Assembly (NCBI GenBank): GCA_902776935.1
Contig: CACYRS010000026.1
Coordinates: forward strand, 1-54,389
DNA length: 54,389 bases
Direction: 5' to 3'
DNA from: an uncultured Prevotellaceae bacterium
GTDB taxonomy: Bacteria > Bacteroidota > Bacteroidia > Bacteroidales > Bacteroidaceae
Shown here: positions 24,710 through 32,607 of the stretch, piece after piece
Layout of the letters: the number at the start of each line of letters is the position of its first letter
Position numbering within the stretch: position 1 is the stretch's first letter
The notes under the pieces: generated by a model
Told to the model about the DNA's origin: nothing
The model's input: the letters and a program-made list of their open reading frames with translations, nothing else
Database searches by the model: none
Program-made: the position numbers and the translations under genes

Positions 24710-25399
24710 ATGGGAGAAAGAATAAAAAAACTTAAGAAGATCAGGATTCATCGTGAGGGAACTCACGAGCTCACATGGAGTGCCCTGGCGATAGGCATCA
24801 TCGGCTATATCCTGTGGCGCTTCCTGAATACGACAATACCTTTCTGGATCTTCATCGTTATCTTCGGAGCCGCCTGGCTTATGGCGCTCAATTTCTACCG
24901 CTGTCCTATACGCTATTATAATGGTGACACCGACAAACTCGTTGTGGCCCCTGCCGACGGAAAGATCGTGGTATTGGAGGAAGCCGAGGAGAATGAGTAT
25001 TTCCACGACAAGCGACTAATGATATCCATCTTCATGAGTCCTCTTAACGTTCATGCCAACTGGTTCCCTGTGGATGGAAAAGTAAAGTTCGTGCATCATC
25101 AGAATGGTAACTACCACAAGGCCTGGCTCCCTAAGGCCAGCGAGGAGAATGAGCATTCCGACATCATGATTACCACTCCTGATGGTGAGGATATCCTCGT
25201 TCGTCAGATAGCAGGAGCTATGGCTCGCAGAATCGTTACTTACGCCAAGGAAGGCGAGGAGTGCTATATCGACGAGCACATGGGATTCATCAAGCTCGGT
25301 TCCCGTGTGGATGTCTATCTGCCTCTCACGGCAAAGGCTTGTGTCACAATGGGGCAGCCTACCACCGGCGACCAGACGGTTATAGCAAAATTAGCCTAA
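24710..25399 (+). CDS. psd: Phosphatidylserine decarboxylase proenzyme
   Basis: 229 residues, the short (PSD-A) form. A membrane segment near residues 24-58 ([14 protein letters not shown]) is followed by [17 protein letters not shown] and [18 protein letters not shown]. The self-cleavage motif is [14 protein letters not shown]: cleavage between Gly and Ser makes the pyruvoyl group. The enzyme makes phosphatidylethanolamine from phosphatidylserine. It is followed four bases later by pssA, the enzyme that makes its substrate. Confidence 0.95.
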   Translation: MGERIKKLKKIRIHREGTHELTWSALAIGIIGYILWRFLNTTIPFWIFIVIFGAAWLMALNFYRCPIRYYNGDTDKLVVAPADGKIVVLEEAEENEYFHDKRLMISIFMSPLNVHANWFPVDGKVKFVHHQNGNYHKAWLPKASEENEHSDIMITTPDGEDILVRQIAGAMARRIVTYAKEGEECYIDEHMGFIKLGSRVDVYLPLTAKACVTMGQPTTGDQTVIAKLA

Positions 25400-25402
25400 G
25401 CG

Positions 25403-26083
25403 ATGAGTATCAAGAAGCATATCCCCAATACTATCACCTGCTGCAACCTCATCTCCGGCTGCATAGCGACATGGTTTGCCTTCGAGGGCGATTTCTCTAT
25501 GGCTCTGCTTTTTATCGTGATTGGTGCGGTATTCGACTTCTTCGACGGTATGATGGCACGTCTGCTGCATGTCAGCTCTCCCATCGGTAAGGAACTCGAT
25601 TCCCTGGCAGATGATATCACTTTCGGATTTGCTCCATCGGCGATAGTTTTCAGTTATCTCTGTACGTTCCATATCCACCTGCCGTTTATCCCGTTCCTGG
25701 CTTTCATCATGGCAGCCTTCTCGGCTCTGCGACTGGCGAAGTTCAACCTCGACGAGCGTCAGGCCCTGGGATTCATCGGCCTGCCTACTCCTGCCAATGC
25801 CCTCTTCTGGGGATCATTAGTGCTGGGACTTCAGGAGTATAACATCTCTTTCGAGGGTATGGAATGGGCTGTGCTCGCAGGAACATTCATCAGCAGTTAT
25901 CTTCTTATTGCCGAAATCCCTATGTTCGCACTGAAGTTCAAGACATGGGGATGGAAGGGCAATGAGATAAAGTATATCTTCATACTATCATGTATTCCTC
26001 TGCTGCTCCTTCTCAGAGTGAGCGGTTTCGCTGCCATCATCGCATGGTATGTCATCTTATCTGTAGCTACTAATAAAAAATAA
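25403..26083 (+). CDS. pssA: CDP-diacylglycerol--serine O-phosphatidyltransferase
   Basis: 226 residues with about six to eight membrane helices. The CDP-alcohol phosphotransferase motif is complete: DFFDGMMARLLHV followed by GKELDSLADD, matching DG-x2-AR-x8-G-x3-D-x3-D. It condenses CDP-diacylglycerol with serine to phosphatidylserine in the inner membrane. It is in one transcript with psd upstream and the DUF4834 gene 19 bases downstream. Confidence 0.95.
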   Translation: MSIKKHIPNTITCCNLISGCIATWFAFEGDFSMALLFIVIGAVFDFFDGMMARLLHVSSPIGKELDSLADDITFGFAPSAIVFSYLCTFHIHLPFIPFLAFIMAAFSALRLAKFNLDERQALGFIGLPTPANALFWGSLVLGLQEYNISFEGMEWAVLAGTFISSYLLIAEIPMFALKFKTWGWKGNEIKYIFILSCIPLLLLLRVSGFAAIIAWYVILSVATNKK

Positions 26084-26102
26084 CTGAAAAACAATATCTA
26101 TT

Positions 26103-26501
26103 ATGCTAAAAGGACTTGTAGGAATAATCGTTTTCATCGTCATCCTCATCGGTTTTATTGCTGCGGTAATACTCTTCCTGATGTACAAGGGAATAAGGAA
26201 TCTCCGTGATGTACAGGAGAAGTTCATCAATCAGAGCGAGAGAAGATACAGCCGCACGGAATATATGCGCTACCAGAATGAGCAGCGCGACAAGAACCCC
26301 TTTGGCAAGGACTACTTCAAGAGCAGCGGAAGCAGCAAGAAGGAGAAAACCAAGTCGCAGGCACAAAAGGAAACCACTACCCGTAGGGAAACGACTACGA
26401 ATAGTGGTGTAACAATCATCGACGATCGCGAGACTGAGGAGAAGAAGAAGATCTTCGACAACAGCGACGGCGAATACGTTGAGTACGAGGAGGTGAAATA
26501 A
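26103..26501 (+). CDS. DUF4834 family membrane protein
   Basis: 132 residues: one N-terminal membrane helix (LVGIIVFIVILIGFIAAVIL) and a charged, low-complexity cytoplasmic tail rich in Lys, Glu, Thr and Ser, ending DNSDGEYVEYEEVK. This is the pattern of the Bacteroidetes DUF4834 family, often found after pssA; function unknown. Its stop codon directly abuts the stop of the convergent pyrH gene with no base between. Confidence 0.8.
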   Translation: MLKGLVGIIVFIVILIGFIAAVILFLMYKGIRNLRDVQEKFINQSERRYSRTEYMRYQNEQRDKNPFGKDYFKSSGSSKKEKTKSQAQKETTTRRETTTNSGVTIIDDRETEEKKKIFDNSDGEYVEYEEVK

Positions 26502-27212
26502 TCAGTTGTGTACTAACGTACCGATCTCCTCACCATCCATCACTTTCTTCAGATTACCGACTACGTCCATATTAAACACGTAGATAGGCAGGTTATTGTC
26601 CTGACACATGCAGATGGCAGTCAGGTCCATCACCTTCAGTCCTCTCGCGAGTACCTCTTTATATGTAATAGCGTCGAACTTTGTGGCAGTAGGGTCTTTC
26701 TCCGGGTCGGCAGTATACACACCGTCCACACGGGTACCCTTCAGCATCACGTCGGCCTCGATCTCGATACCACGCAGACTTGAACCTGTGTCGGTAGTGA
26801 AGTAAGGCGAACCTGTACCGGCAGAGAATATGCAGACATATCCTGCCTCCATTGCCTCGATAGCCTTCCACTTGGTGTAGAACTCACCGATAGGTTCCAT
26901 ACGGATGGCGGTGAGCACCTTGTTCTTTACGCCTACAGCTCCGAGGGCAGAACTAAGTGCCAGCGAGTTGATTACTGTGGCGCACATTCCCATCTGGTCG
27001 CCTTTCACACGGTCGAATCCCTTCTGTGAACCAGAGAGTCCACGGAAGATGTTTCCACCACCGATAACGATACCGATCTGAACACCCATCTCACTCACTT
27101 CCTTAATCTGACGTGCGTAGTCGCTCAGACGCTCAGGGTCGATACCGTAACCCTGTTTACCCATCAAACTCTCACCTGAGAGCTTCAACAGAATTCTCTT
27201 AAATCTTGCCAT
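26502..27212 (-). CDS. pyrH: UMP kinase
   Basis: 236 residues. Family motifs are ILLKLSGESLMGKQGYGIDP, the IGIVIGGGNIFRGL loop, DQMGMCATVINSLAL, and VFSAGTGSPYFTTDT (here ICIFSAGTGSPYFTTD); ATP-binding VDGVYTADPEKDP is also clear. The hexameric enzyme phosphorylates UMP to UDP in pyrimidine synthesis. It follows birA by 12 bases on the same strand. Confidence 0.96.
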   Translation of the reverse strand: MARFKRILLKLSGESLMGKQGYGIDPERLSDYARQIKEVSEMGVQIGIVIGGGNIFRGLSGSQKGFDRVKGDQMGMCATVINSLALSSALGAVGVKNKVLTAIRMEPIGEFYTKWKAIEAMEAGYVCIFSAGTGSPYFTTDTGSSLRGIEIEADVMLKGTRVDGVYTADPEKDPTATKFDAITYKEVLARGLKVMDLTAICMCQDNNLPIYVFNMDVVGNLKKVMDGEEIGTLVHN

Positions 27213-27224
27213 AATCTATAGTGT

Positions 27225-27935
27225 TTATATAATGAATTGTACTTCCTTGAAAGCATAGAACCTTTCCTGTCCGTTCGTATCCTGCAATACCAGCCGCCCG
27301 TCGGGTGTAACATCCGTCAGGGTGGCAGTAAAATCGCCAGTATCATCTCTATAGCCGCTCTCTTTTCCTCGTCTGAAAAGCCTTTCCCTGTATGCTGAGC
27401 TTATTGTTTTGCGGTAATAGGCCTCTTCAAACGCAGAGAGGAAGCGGCTGAGCAGCTCTTTGCGATCAGTCTCCTTGCCTGTAAGCTGTAATATCGATAC
27501 GGGATTGGGGGCGTCGCTCAGAAACTGCTGCTGGTTTACATTGAGTCCGATACCGATGATACAGCTTTTTATCTTACTGCCCTGTAACTGGTTCTCTATC
27601 AGCATCCCGCATATCTTCTTATCGCCCACGTAGATATCGTTAGGCCATTTTATCCCTGACTTCTCATCGAGATACCTCTCCAGCGTCTCGCACAGTGCCA
27701 CAGAGGTAATCTCCGTGATACGGAACTGCTCATTAGCCGGTATCTCCTCAGGATGTATCAGCAACGAGAACGTCAGGTTCTTCCCCCTCTCGCTCTCCCA
27801 GCTGTTACTCCCGCAGCCCTTTCCTGCCGTCTGATACTCCGCCCATGCCACAATAGGGTCAACCCCTTTGTGACATTCCTTCAGCCAGCGGTTAGTGGAG
27901 TCGGTCTCTTCGATATGGATAATATCAAAATTCAT
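27225..27935 (-). CDS. birA: Biotin--[acetyl-CoA-carboxylase] ligase, monofunctional
   Basis: 236 residues with only the catalytic domain: HIEETDSTNRWLKE, QTAGKGCGSNSWESERGKNL (biotin/AMP binding), IKWPNDIYVGDKKICGMLIE and a small C-terminal SH3-like domain. No N-terminal helix-turn-helix is present, so it cannot act as a DNA-binding repressor like E. coli BirA. In the RGRG-like position the sequence reads KGCGSNSW, acceptable for Bacteroidetes ligases. It attaches biotin to carboxylase carrier proteins. Confidence 0.92.
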   Translation of the reverse strand: MNFDIIHIEETDSTNRWLKECHKGVDPIVAWAEYQTAGKGCGSNSWESERGKNLTFSLLIHPEEIPANEQFRITEITSVALCETLERYLDEKSGIKWPNDIYVGDKKICGMLIENQLQGSKIKSCIIGIGLNVNQQQFLSDAPNPVSILQLTGKETDRKELLSRFLSAFEEAYYRKTISSAYRERLFRRGKESGYRDDTGDFTATLTDVTPDGRLVLQDTNGQERFYAFKEVQFII

Positions 27936-27959
27936 ATTCTGCCCGCAAAGTTACTAAAT

Positions 27960-27987
27960 AATTATCATTTATCATTTATCATTTATC
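27960..27987. repeat. Heptamer array (ATTTATC)4 between birA and tadA
   Basis: AATTATC followed by three exact copies of ATTTATC. It sits where the -33 box of the tadA promoter would be and replaces it with TTTA. The same heptamer phase-shifted occurs at 36238-36272. Confidence 0.85.
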
Positions 27988-27997
27988 ATTTTTTTCG

Positions 27998-28005
27998 TAC
28001 CTTTG
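27998..28005 (+). promoter_or_regulatory. -7 box of tadA, four bases before the start codon
   Basis: TACCTTTG at 27998-28005; the ATG is at 28010. The mRNA is probably leaderless. No TTTG at the -33 position, which is covered by the heptamer array. Confidence 0.7.
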
Positions 28006-28009
28006 CACC

Positions 28010-28462
28010 ATGACAGCAGAAGAACAACAAAAAAAAGATGAATTCTACATGCAGCGTGCCCTCGACGAGGCCCGCAAGGCATATAGTAAAGGTGAGATTC
28101 CCATCGGGGCGGTAGTGGTTTGCAAGGACCGTATCATCTCCCGTGCCCATAACCTTACTGAGACCCTCTGCGATGTTACCGCCCATGCCGAGATGCAGGC
28201 GATAACCTCTGCGGCCAACCTCCTGGGAGGGAAATACCTCACCGACTGCACCCTCTATGTCACCGTAGAGCCCTGTGTGATGTGTGCCGGAGCCATCGGA
28301 TGGGCACAGATACCGCGCATCGTCTATGGCTGCCTCGATGAGAAACGGGGTTATCACGAGTATGCTCCTCATGCCATGCATCCCAAATCAACGATTACTG
28401 GCGGCATACTCGAGGATGAGTGCCGCCAGCTGATGCAGGATTTCTTCCGCAGTAAGAGATAG
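28010..28462 (+). CDS. tadA: tRNA-specific adenosine deaminase
   Basis: 150 residues, standard TadA length. The zinc-dependent deaminase motifs are THAEMQAI (here TAHAEMQAI, with the catalytic His and Glu) and EPCVMCAGAIGWAQIPRIVYG (two zinc Cys). It converts adenosine 34 to inosine in tRNA-Arg(ACG). It is divergent from birA and converges on the M64 peptidase gene with a one-base gap. Confidence 0.95.
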   Translation: MTAEEQQKKDEFYMQRALDEARKAYSKGEIPIGAVVVCKDRIISRAHNLTETLCDVTAHAEMQAITSAANLLGGKYLTDCTLYVTVEPCVMCAGAIGWAQIPRIVYGCLDEKRGYHEYAPHAMHPKSTITGGILEDECRQLMQDFFRSKR

Positions 28463-28463
28463 C

Positions 28464-30134
28464 CTATCGCCATATTATCCTCGGCGGAGCAGGGCGCCAT
28501 ATTTCTCCCCCACTCTGTCTCGTTCTGTCACGATACTTCCATGTCGTGGGCTTATGGGCCTTGTCAAACTCCACGAAGTCCTCGTAGGTAGGAGTCTTGT
28601 CGAGCGCCATCTTCATCACCTTATTATATATAGCCTGACGGCTGGGAGCATTAAACGGAGCATCATTACTCCTCATCATACTCTCCTCCGACGGACGGTA
28701 AACGCCCTTAAAGAAGGTATATCCGCCCTCGTAGGTGCCTATCTTCTCGTTTGCAAACTCCGCGTCGTAGATAAACTTCGTCCAAAGCACCTTCGTAGAG
28801 TCTTTCTCCGAGTCGACATTCAGGAACCAGCCGTATTTCTCATGCCGTTCCTTCAGTTTCTTGATGTCATCATCCGTAGCTGAGCCCTCAGTAGAGCGCA
28901 CATACTCGTCGGCAAGCTTTGCAAAGCCATGACCCACAGCCTCATGCACCAGCACCGAACGGAACATCTCACTCTTCAGACTGTCGATAACCGGGCAGAG
29001 TGCGATGGCATAGCTATAGTCTGTTTTTTTCTTACTGGCCATCATATAAGTCACGCCCTTGTTGATGTTCAAGTTCATAATCACCACGGCGAGGGCATGT
29101 ATCGAGTCTATACCCTCCACCTTCTTCACGTATTTCATCACCTGCGAGGCATCCACGTCTATACCCATCGTCTGATGGTCGGGCACGGTACCGAAGACTG
29201 TAGATGACGTTCCTTCAAAGGTGTTACGATCTGACACCGCTGTCACCTGATAGACATTAAAATACTCTCTCAGCGATTTTATCGGCTCCTCGCTGAACAG
29301 ATGCTCCATTGCCTGGTTGATGGTACGCGAGTAGCTGCCGTCAGCAATCTCCTTATCCACAAATCCGTCGCCCATAATCACGATGGGGATGCCCTTGCCC
29401 TCTGTAGCTCTATTTATCAGTTCCACTTTTCCGTCCTGGGAATAGTCGGTAGAGTGATAGCCGTCAGTGGCACCTTCCTGATAGATGAAGAGTGTGTCCA
29501 GCGGCAGCAAGTTTCCTGAATTGTCCTTCATCGTGAGGAAGAACGCTCCGGTGCGGGGGTCCTTCGATGTGTTGGGCAGCACATGCATGTTCTTAAACCT
29601 ATACTTGTATTCCTGACGTGTCTGGGCACCACTCTCTTTGGTGGTTATCCATTCATTAAGGCTGTTAGTGGCATATACCCCAAAGGAAAGTGTATCGACA
29701 TTAGTCACGAAAGTCTCATTCAGAGGACCACCTTCTGACGTAAAGTTCAACTCATCGTGTTCGAATAATGCATACTCTCCGCGCTGTTTTATCGTCACGG
29801 TCCTCGTTGAGCCGCCTGATTCTATCATTAGCTGGGTGGTACGGGTGTTCTTAGTGCGGTTGGTAGATGTAGTGGCCACCGTTATCACCTGGTTTCCCTT
29901 CTCACCGCTCTTTGGCGAGAAGGTTATCCAGTTTGCGCTGCAACTGGCCTTCCAGCTGCTCTCGGCCTTAAACTTTATCTCACTGCTCTGGTTCACCACC
30001 GGATACAGCTCCGTAGTACCGCTAAAGCTACTATCCCACGTAATCCCTGCCGAGGTTGTATCCTCAGAGCACCCCGTCGTCACCAGCCCGGCTATCACCA
30101 TGGCCATGAGCCAAAACTTATTCATTATCTTCAT
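28464..30134 (-). CDS. M64 (IgA-peptidase-like) metallopeptidase lipoprotein with BACON domain
   Basis: About 556 residues from the ATG at 30134, six bases after a TACCTTTG box (an ATG at 30125 is an alternative). The signal peptide ends in a lipobox with Cys22 (LVTTGC). A BACON domain (residues about 40-115, ASCSANWITFSPKSGEKGNQ) is followed by a spacer and the M64 catalytic region: IPIVIMGDGFVDKEI and VLVHEAVGHGFAKLADEYV, a zinc-binding HExxH-type motif with a further acidic ligand. M64 founders cleave IgA; BACON domains often bind mucin or carbohydrate. Surface protein degradation is a reasonable inference. Confidence 0.88.
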   Translation of the reverse strand: MKIMNKFWLMAMVIAGLVTTGCSEDTTSAGITWDSSFSGTTELYPVVNQSSEIKFKAESSWKASCSANWITFSPKSGEKGNQVITVATTSTNRTKNTRTTQLMIESGGSTRTVTIKQRGEYALFEHDELNFTSEGGPLNETFVTNVDTLSFGVYATNSLNEWITTKESGAQTRQEYKYRFKNMHVLPNTSKDPRTGAFFLTMKDNSGNLLPLDTLFIYQEGATDGYHSTDYSQDGKVELINRATEGKGIPIVIMGDGFVDKEIADGSYSRTINQAMEHLFSEEPIKSLREYFNVYQVTAVSDRNTFEGTSSTVFGTVPDHQTMGIDVDASQVMKYVKKVEGIDSIHALAVVIMNLNINKGVTYMMASKKKTDYSYAIALCPVIDSLKSEMFRSVLVHEAVGHGFAKLADEYVRSTEGSATDDDIKKLKERHEKYGWFLNVDSEKDSTKVLWTKFIYDAEFANEKIGTYEGGYTFFKGVYRPSEESMMRSNDAPFNAPSRQAIYNKVMKMALDKTPTYEDFVEFDKAHKPTTWKYRDRTRQSGGEIWRPAPPRIIWR

Positions 30135-30140
30135 CAGCTG

Positions 30141-30172
30141 CAAAGGTACGAATAAGTAAGCAATCCTCCAAA
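30141..30172 (-). promoter_or_regulatory. Promoter of the M64 peptidase gene
   Basis: On the minus strand TTTG (30172-30169) and TACCTTTG (30148-30141) with a 20-base spacer. A 27-base stretch over the -7 box is identical to that of the DUF1599 promoter. Confidence 0.85.
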
Positions 30173-30178
30173 TAATTA

Positions 30179-30838
30179 CTAAAAATTAACTCCCAGCGTG
30201 GCAAAGAGCGAACCTGTGCGTGAGGTGTCGAAGCTGTCGCGGCTGATGTTAGCCAGGCCGATGTCGTAACCCACTTCGGCATAGAGGTGGGCATACTGCA
30301 GTCCGCATCCCAGACGGATACCGCCGTCGAAACGCTTAAACCCGTCGCTGCTGAAAGAGCTGAAAGCCTGACGATGGCCGAAATCCCTGATCTTACCTCC
30401 AACCCCGGCAGAGAGGAAACCTCCGATAAACGGCTGAACGCTCAGATCTCGGTCTACGACACCTTTATACTTCAGCAGCAGTGGCACCTCAAGGTAGTTG
30501 AGCGAATAGGTGAACTTCGACCCCTGGTATTTCCCCTCACCGCCTTTCTCCACATACATCAGACCTGTCTCGAAGTAAAGCGGCGTGCTGGGAACCATCT
30601 GGAATCCTGCAACAACACCGACATTCACTCCCGCACGCATTGAACCGCCATCGAGCAACGGGTCGTCGGAACTTACTGTCGAGAAACTTCCTCCGCCACG
30701 CAGTCCGAAATACATGTCGAGTGGCGAGTAGCTGGAAGGTCTGGCATAATGGCCACGATAACGGGGACTGTGTCCGTATTGTGCCATCATCGGCACAGTG
30801 AGCATAAGGCTCAGCATTGCAATCATAATTCTTTTCAT
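30179..30838 (-). CDS. PorT-like outer membrane beta-barrel protein
   Basis: 219 residues. Signal peptide MKRIMIAMLSLMLTVPMMAQ, then a Tyr/Arg/Ser-rich linker and alternating beta strands of an eight-stranded barrel (LDMYFGLRGGGSFST, PLYFETGLMYVEKGG, YLEVPLLLKYKGVVD, HLYAEVGYDIGLANI) ending in the C-terminal aromatic FATLGVNF. This is the OMP_b-brl_2/PorT superfamily. PorT itself belongs to type IX secretion, but many family members have other or unknown roles, so the gene is not named porT. The M64 promoter lies within its 3' flank. Confidence 0.78.
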   Translation of the reverse strand: MKRIMIAMLSLMLTVPMMAQYGHSPRYRGHYARPSSYSPLDMYFGLRGGGSFSTVSSDDPLLDGGSMRAGVNVGVVAGFQMVPSTPLYFETGLMYVEKGGEGKYQGSKFTYSLNYLEVPLLLKYKGVVDRDLSVQPFIGGFLSAGVGGKIRDFGHRQAFSSFSSDGFKRFDGGIRLGCGLQYAHLYAEVGYDIGLANISRDSFDTSRTGSLFATLGVNF

Positions 30839-30966
30839 AATCTTATCCTTTTGAGATTAAACCATACTTAACTCTGCGAACGCTATTTCCGTCCGACGCT
30901 GCAAAATTACTTTGTTTAATCTCTCCAGGCAAGGGGATAACCCTAAACCTCAGCGGGGAAATCCCT

Positions 30967-31003
30967 AAAAAAGACGGCTGGTCCGAGATGAACCAGCCGT
31001 CTT
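30967..31003 (-). terminator. Terminator of the first SusC/SusD operon
   Basis: AAGACGGCTGGT pairs with ACCAGCCGTCTT (12-bp perfect stem, 30971-31003); on the minus strand it is followed by TTTT. It lies 20 bases after the SusD stop. Confidence 0.9.
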
Positions 31004-31023
31004 GAAAAGAGGATTTTTATTTT

Positions 31024-32568
31024 TTAGAGAGAGACAATTTCTCTCTGAGGAATTATTATTGTCCAGTTGTTTGCATCAGATGGGGTAAATGTCTTTGCAA
31101 AAGTAGTATTCCAACTACCACCTTCCGCTACACTCTTACGAACCATTGTCTCTCCCCACCTTTTATGGTCAAACCAATCATAACCTTCTCCCCAAAGATC
31201 AAAGCGACGATAGAGTTTTACCTCTTCCAACAATTCTGCACCAGTCTTAGTTGACTTCTGTAACTGCGGATCATAGCCCTTGTTAGCGTCATAGATGAGT
31301 TGCTGGGCTTCAGATTCCTTGTTCAAGTGGCAGTCTGCCTCAGCTTGTATGTAATACATTTCTGCAGCACGGAATACAGTAAATGAACCTACACCTGGTG
31401 TATTTTCGCAGAGGAACTTAAACTGCATATATGGGAAGATGGTAGAAGTAGAGTAAAGACGATCTGCATAATCTGCCTTACCACGCTTATAAAGAGAACT
31501 CTTGCTGTTAGATGCAGGCTCTATACCATTCTTGTCAAGTGCATTACCCGCAACCCACTCCTCAGCAGTAGGAACGAGATACAAATCACGGCGCTGATCA
31601 CTTTCTGGAATCTGGTCTATTAGTTCCTTGCTTATTGCAAAAGGATAGCTTCGGCAAACACCAGCATTTGAATTGGAAGCCATATATGCCAAGAAGCTAT
31701 AGTAATACAATGTTTGGTCAGACGCATCATATACACCCCAAATCCATTCACTGTTAGGCGTATAGAATCCGTCGTGATACTGGCTATTACTCATGATAGA
31801 GTAACCTTCACGTGCCTTTTGAGCATAAGTAGCAGCATTCTGCCAGTCCTCACGGGTAAGTGCAGCTCTTGCATATACAGCATAAGCTACATTCAGATTT
31901 GGCTTGTAGAATTCATCAGCCTTGCGGTCGCGACCACTCTTCTGGAACAAAGCAATTGCATCGTCCAGATCCTGATATATTTGAGCATAGGTCTCTGCCT
32001 GAGTTGACAGAGGACAATCGCCTGTTGACTCGTCAAGACGAAGAACGATACCCTCCGTATTACCTGCTTTATCCTTCCAACGTAGAGTATAAAGCTCCGC
32101 CAAGCGGAAGAATGCATAGGCACGGAATGTCAGAGCCTGCGCTTTCAAGAAGGCCTTGTCGCTGTCTGTGCCTTTGGAGTTGTCAACATTGCATATTACT
32201 CCGTTTGCATTACTTATAAGCTTGTAGTAATAGAACCATGGATATGTGGTATAAGTACTGGTACGCGTCAGATGGAACGTACCGTTTATTACGCTCGACC
32301 AACCAGTAAGATTACTTTTCTGTGAATCACCACCGGGATAGTTTCCAAACCAGTTCTTGATAGTTCCCTCACCATTACATCCTTGAGTACCCAGATACTG
32401 TTGAGACATTGCACGGCAGATACCCATGATAGACAATTCTACATTATCGGTACTCTCCACAATCGTAGATGTTGCGGTCGAGGCTTCTGGTGCAGTGTCC
32501 AGATAATCCTTTGCGCAAGATGTAAATCCAAGAGCAACGACACCTAATAAATAAATATATTTCTTCAT
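31024..32568 (-). CDS. SusD/RagB-family nutrient-binding outer membrane lipoprotein
   Basis: 514 residues. Lipoprotein signal ends at Cys18 (LGFTSCAKD). SusD marks are KDYLDTAPEASTATS, KAQALTFRAYAFFRLAELY and the C-terminal RRFDLWGEGYDWFDHKRWGE and WNTTFAKTFT region. SusD-type lipoproteins form the lid of a SusC transporter at the outer membrane. It lies 39 bases after its SusC partner. No glycoside hydrolase or peptidase is in this operon, so the substrate (glycan or peptide) cannot be read from context. Confidence 0.93.
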   Translation of the reverse strand: MKKYIYLLGVVALGFTSCAKDYLDTAPEASTATSTIVESTDNVELSIMGICRAMSQQYLGTQGCNGEGTIKNWFGNYPGGDSQKSNLTGWSSVINGTFHLTRTSTYTTYPWFYYYKLISNANGVICNVDNSKGTDSDKAFLKAQALTFRAYAFFRLAELYTLRWKDKAGNTEGIVLRLDESTGDCPLSTQAETYAQIYQDLDDAIALFQKSGRDRKADEFYKPNLNVAYAVYARAALTREDWQNAATYAQKAREGYSIMSNSQYHDGFYTPNSEWIWGVYDASDQTLYYYSFLAYMASNSNAGVCRSYPFAISKELIDQIPESDQRRDLYLVPTAEEWVAGNALDKNGIEPASNSKSSLYKRGKADYADRLYSTSTIFPYMQFKFLCENTPGVGSFTVFRAAEMYYIQAEADCHLNKESEAQQLIYDANKGYDPQLQKSTKTGAELLEEVKLYRRFDLWGEGYDWFDHKRWGETMVRKSVAEGGSWNTTFAKTFTPSDANNWTIIIPQREIVSL

Positions 32569-32607
32569 AATTTCTAGTCTTAACTTAATAATTACAAAAC
32601 TACTTCT

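Noticed and set aside
30179-30838. Naming the barrel protein porT
   Set aside because: It belongs to the broad PorT/OMP_b-brl_2 superfamily, but nothing specific to PorT of type IX secretion is visible.
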